From contig NZ_LVYD01000113.1 of assembly GCF_002077945.1 (NCBI RefSeq), positions 1 through 64,000 of the forward strand: a stretch of DNA of 64,000 nucleotides. The letters run 5' to 3'. The position numbers and the translations under genes are program-made. This DNA comes from Niastella vici. GTDB lineage: Bacteria > Bacteroidota > Bacteroidia > Chitinophagales > Chitinophagaceae. The notes beneath the pieces were generated by a model that saw only the letters and a program-made list of their open reading frames with translations, made no database searches and was not told the DNA's origin. Shown here in pieces: positions 61,297 through 64,000 of the stretch (position 1 is its first letter; each line of letters starts with the position of its first letter).

Positions 61297-63741
61297 ATGA
61301 TCCTTTATTATCTTAAAACGGCAGTCAGAAGTTTGGTCCGTAACAGGATCTACACAATGATCAACATGGCCGGTATGGCTGTTGGTATTGCCGTTTGTAT
61401 GATGATCTTTATCATTATACAATTTCAGACAGGCTTCGACACTTTTCATGCAAAGAAAGATCGCGTTTACCGGGTGCTCACCGAATATCATCATGCTGAT
61501 GCAACGAATATTTCTTATGGGAAAGACGTTCCCTTTCCCATACCCGAAGGGTTGAAAACCGCTTTTCCCCAAATTGAACAGGTAGCACCGGTTTTTGCAA
61601 GCCAACAAGATCAGTTGCTGATACCTGACAATAATGGGAACACGGAAAAAATATTTAAAGAACAAAGGGGCGTATTTTTTACAGCCCCTTCGTTCTTTAA
61701 CCTGTTTGATTTTCCCCTGCTCGCAGGCTCGTATGCCTCCTTAAAAGATCCAAACAATGTATTGCTTACAAAAGAGATCGCCCAAAAATATTTTGGCGAC
61801 TGGAGAACGGCCATGGGTAAAACCATTAAACTACAGGCCGGCGGCTATACCTTCGAACACGGCACCGAGGTATTAAAAGTTTCCGGTATTTTGGCAACCA
61901 TCCCGGCCAATACAGACTTTCAGCTAAAACTGGTGGTGGCTTATGGAACAGGTTTTACCGGAAGTTTAATGGCACAATCCCAGGATTGGGATGAAACGAC
62001 AACCGACTTTGGTTGCTATATTTTATTACCGCCCACTGTTTCTGTCAACAATTTCAATCAGCAATTAAGCGCATTCGCGCGAAAGTTGGGGTCAGCCGGC
62101 AATAAGAATAGTTATATTATACAACCCATATCTGCTGTGCATTATGACGCACAAACCGGCAATTACAGCAACAAAACAATCAGTCGCGACCTCATTAATG
62201 TACTATGGCTGATCGCTGCTTTCATCCTGTTAATTGCCTGCGTTAACTTTATCAACCTCTCCACTGCACAGGCCGTTACCCGGGCAAAAGAGGTGGGCGT
62301 AAGAAAAGTGTTGGGAAGCAATAAAACGCAATTGCAGGTCCGGTTCCTCGTTGAAACATTTCTGATAGTCACAGGCGCCGTACTGCTTGCAACCGTCATT
62401 ACAGGTATTGCATTGCCTGCAGTAAATCAATTGCTGGAATTGTCGCTCTCCTTCAGCATCCTGAACAACCCTGCCATTATTTTATTTCTTTTGGCTGTAA
62501 CCATTGTTGTAACCGCATTCGCCGGTTTTTATCCTTCCATTGTTTTATCACGTTTCAACCCTGTTAATGCTTTAAAAAGCAAACTCACCGTAAATACCAC
62601 AAAAGGACTTTCGTTAAGAAGAGGACTGGTAGTGTTTCAATTCATCGTTGCACAGGCGCTCATTATTGGAACATTGATCATTGTAAAGCAAATGGATTAT
62701 TTCATGAATCAGCCGTTGGGCTTCGATAAAAACGCCATTATAACTGTGCCTTTCCGTACAGACAGTCTTCGCATCAGCAGGCTCGATTATTTAAGGAAAC
62801 AGTTGCTGTTGGTAAACGGCGTGCAGGCAGTAAGCTACAGTTCAAACACCCCGGTCGAAGACATCAATGATATGTGGAGCCCGTTCAAATTTGATCATGC
62901 CCTAAAAGAAACAGATTTTAAAGCTATCCTCAAATTTGCCGACCCCGAATATGTGCCGGCCTTTAAGTTACCGCTGATAGCCGGAAGGAATTTGCAGCCT
63001 TCCCCATTTACAAAAGAATTCCTGGTGAATGAATCGCTCGCAAAAAGTTTAGGATTTAAAAACCCGTCAGCTATCCTGAACAAAGAAATAAGCATCTGGG
63101 GCGATCGGATAAAATGTCCGGTGGTGGGTGTACTGAAAGATTTTAATAACCGGTCGTTTCGCCATGAGCTGGCGCCATTGCTTATTACCACCAACAATAC
63201 CATGTACAGCGAGGCCGCCATAAAACTGGGCACAACCAACATTTCTTCTACCCTGCAGGCTGTTAAAGAAATATGGGCGCAAACATTTCCCGATTTTGTT
63301 TATGAATACCGGTTCCTTGATGATAAAATTGACAGTTTTTATAAACAGGAAGAACAGCTGGCGCAATTGTACAAGATCTTTGCAGCAATCGCGATCTTCC
63401 TCAGTTGTCTTGGTTTGTATGGCCTAGCCTCCTTCATGGCAGCGCAGCGCACAAAAGAAGTTGGTATTCGTAAAGTGCTGGGCGCTACTACAGGCAATAT
63501 CGTTTATTTGTTTTCAAAAGAATTCGTCCTGCTCATTGCCATTGCCTTTGCAATTGCCACCCCCATTGCCTGGTATTACATGCACCAATGGCTGCAGGAT
63601 TATGTTTATCGCACCCACATCGGCTGGTGGTTATTTGCCGCAGGCGGACTGGTTGCCATTATTATTGCATTGGCTACGATCAGTTTCCAGGCAATAAAAG
63701 CAGCCCTGGCCAACCCAATAAAGTCATTGCGAACAGAATAG
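61297..63741 (+). CDS. MacB/FtsX-type ABC transporter permease
   Basis: 814 residues. Two FtsX domains, each after a MacB-type periplasmic core: N-terminal helix at about 18-40 (MINMAGMAVGIAVCMMIFII), then ..., helices at about 300-450 with RAKEVGVRKVLGSNKTQLQVRFLVET, and a second block at about 690-810 with RTKEVGIRKVLGATTGNIVYLFSKE. It ends in NPIKSLRTE, the family terminus. In Bacteroidota these large permeases work with a MacB-like ATPase and membrane fusion protein encoded elsewhere; no ATPase gene lies in the window. Substrate unknown. Confidence 0.92.
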   Translation: MILYYLKTAVRSLVRNRIYTMINMAGMAVGIAVCMMIFIIIQFQTGFDTFHAKKDRVYRVLTEYHHADATNISYGKDVPFPIPEGLKTAFPQIEQVAPVFASQQDQLLIPDNNGNTEKIFKEQRGVFFTAPSFFNLFDFPLLAGSYASLKDPNNVLLTKEIAQKYFGDWRTAMGKTIKLQAGGYTFEHGTEVLKVSGILATIPANTDFQLKLVVAYGTGFTGSLMAQSQDWDETTTDFGCYILLPPTVSVNNFNQQLSAFARKLGSAGNKNSYIIQPISAVHYDAQTGNYSNKTISRDLINVLWLIAAFILLIACVNFINLSTAQAVTRAKEVGVRKVLGSNKTQLQVRFLVETFLIVTGAVLLATVITGIALPAVNQLLELSLSFSILNNPAIILFLLAVTIVVTAFAGFYPSIVLSRFNPVNALKSKLTVNTTKGLSLRRGLVVFQFIVAQALIIGTLIIVKQMDYFMNQPLGFDKNAIITVPFRTDSLRISRLDYLRKQLLLVNGVQAVSYSSNTPVEDINDMWSPFKFDHALKETDFKAILKFADPEYVPAFKLPLIAGRNLQPSPFTKEFLVNESLAKSLGFKNPSAILNKEISIWGDRIKCPVVGVLKDFNNRSFRHELAPLLITTNNTMYSEAAIKLGTTNISSTLQAVKEIWAQTFPDFVYEYRFLDDKIDSFYKQEEQLAQLYKIFAAIAIFLSCLGLYGLASFMAAQRTKEVGIRKVLGATTGNIVYLFSKEFVLLIAIAFAIATPIAWYYMHQWLQDYVYRTHIGWWLFAAGGLVAIIIALATISFQAIKAALANPIKSLRTE

Positions 63742-63745
63742 CCCC

Positions 63746-63780
63746 CTACAACAAATAAGAAGATAGTTGTTGTAGCTTTT
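63746..63780 (+). terminator. Rho-independent terminator of the permease gene
   Basis: CTACAACAA (63746-63754) pairs perfectly with TTGTTGTAG (63767-63775) and is followed by C and TTTT. Confidence 0.75.
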
Positions 63781-63867
63781 ATCACTTAACTGGGTAAAAG
63801 GCCTGGGAAAACTGTCATGAACACAAAACTTACCTACTTTTGGCGGCCAAATTAAACCGCACCCCTT

Positions 63868-64000
63868 ATGAAACGGCTGGTTCTCGTCCTGGTGTATTGC
63901 TGTGCTGCGTTTATCACCATGGCACAAACCACTGCCGATTTCTCCATCAACAAGAAAGAAGGCTGTATTCCCCTCGGTGGCGTAAACTTTACCGACATAT
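63868..64000 (+). CDS. Start of a secreted PKD-domain protein (3' end outside the window)
   Basis: The ATG at 63868 begins a signal peptide (MKRLVLVLVYCCAAFITMAQ) followed by FSINKKEGCIPLGGVNFTDI, the opening of a PKD domain. In this family such genes usually encode very large surface proteins ending in a type IX sorting or gliding-motility C-terminal domain, but only 44 residues are visible here. Confidence 0.75.
   Translation, partial: MKRLVLVLVYCCAAFITMAQTTADFSINKKEGCIPLGGVNFTDI

Noticed and set aside
1-64000. Prophage, integrase, transposase or secondary-metabolite cluster
   Set aside because: None of the coding sequences shows an integrase, transposase, phage structural or PKS/NRPS pattern, and no terminal inverted repeats with target duplications were seen.

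Overview
The window looks like chromosome of a member of the Bacteroidota, most probably family Chitinophagaceae (Niastella/Chitinophaga type). The signs are type IX secretion (Por) C-terminal sorting domains, several TonB-dependent receptors with FecI/FecR-type sigma/anti-sigma pairs, a hybrid two-component system (one-protein sensor plus AraC output), LytS/LytR-type regulation, many SPII lipoproteins with a Cys directly followed by polar/charged residues, and TAnnTTTG-type -7 boxes. The genus is inference. No rRNA, tRNA, CRISPR array, IS element or prophage was seen.

Layout. 1-3045: 3' part of a large type IX-secreted LamG/PKD protein with an internal 1128-bp duplication. 3157-11967 (minus): a six-gene unit read as S41 protease lipoprotein, ECF sigma, FecR, STN-type TonB receptor, beta-helix lipoprotein, small lipoprotein. 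12173-14092: SDR oxidoreductase and AraC regulator behind a phased direct-repeat operator. 14160-19085: a second sigma/FecR/TonB receptor/lipoprotein unit. 19156-20903: LytTR regulator and LytS-like kinase. 21068-25646: DoxX, a GlxA-type regulator, a lipoprotein, a nucleotidyltransferase with a small coupled partner, a SnoaL-like protein and a regulator with a degenerate receiver. 25690-34875: a xylan/arabinoxylan locus (GH43, hybrid sensor, GH30, GH62), with an inverted-repeat element at each gene boundary.

34989-36908: a type IX-secreted protein of six near-identical kelch-like repeats. 37298-43872: a sparse stretch with a DUF4142 protein, a small CarboxypepD_reg-like protein, a large signal-less protein with a duplicated domain, a GH18-like lipoprotein and three gene relics (cupredoxin, TonB receptor, ECF sigma). 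43873-51490: a hypothetical protein, two AhpD-like proteins, a secreted alpha/beta hydrolase, a VWA (YfbK-like) protein with a SusC-like N-terminus, an Amj-like flippase and a YncE-like beta-propeller. 51760-64000: GH36 alpha-galactosidase, DHFR/RibD-like reductase, alpha/beta hydrolase, TonB receptor plus DUF4249 lipoprotein, PAP2 phosphatase, repeat lipoprotein, MacB/FtsX-type permease and the start of another PKD protein.

How it works together: the window is mostly nutrient sensing and uptake at the outer membrane plus plant polysaccharide breakdown. The most notable regulatory signal is a recurring architecture: two direct repeats 21-22 bp apart placed 21-24 bp upstream of a TAnnTTTG box. 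One repeat family (GTCCAwwT...CCC) occurs both upstream of the GlxA-type regulator and upstream of the SnoaL-like gene 1.7 kb away, which suggests a small autoregulated regulon. I did not find a clear-cut new defence or biosynthetic system. The best candidates for undescribed biology are this operator family, the inverted elements between the xylan genes, the nucleotidyltransferase/64-residue pair, and the duplicated-domain protein at 39.8-41.9 kb.
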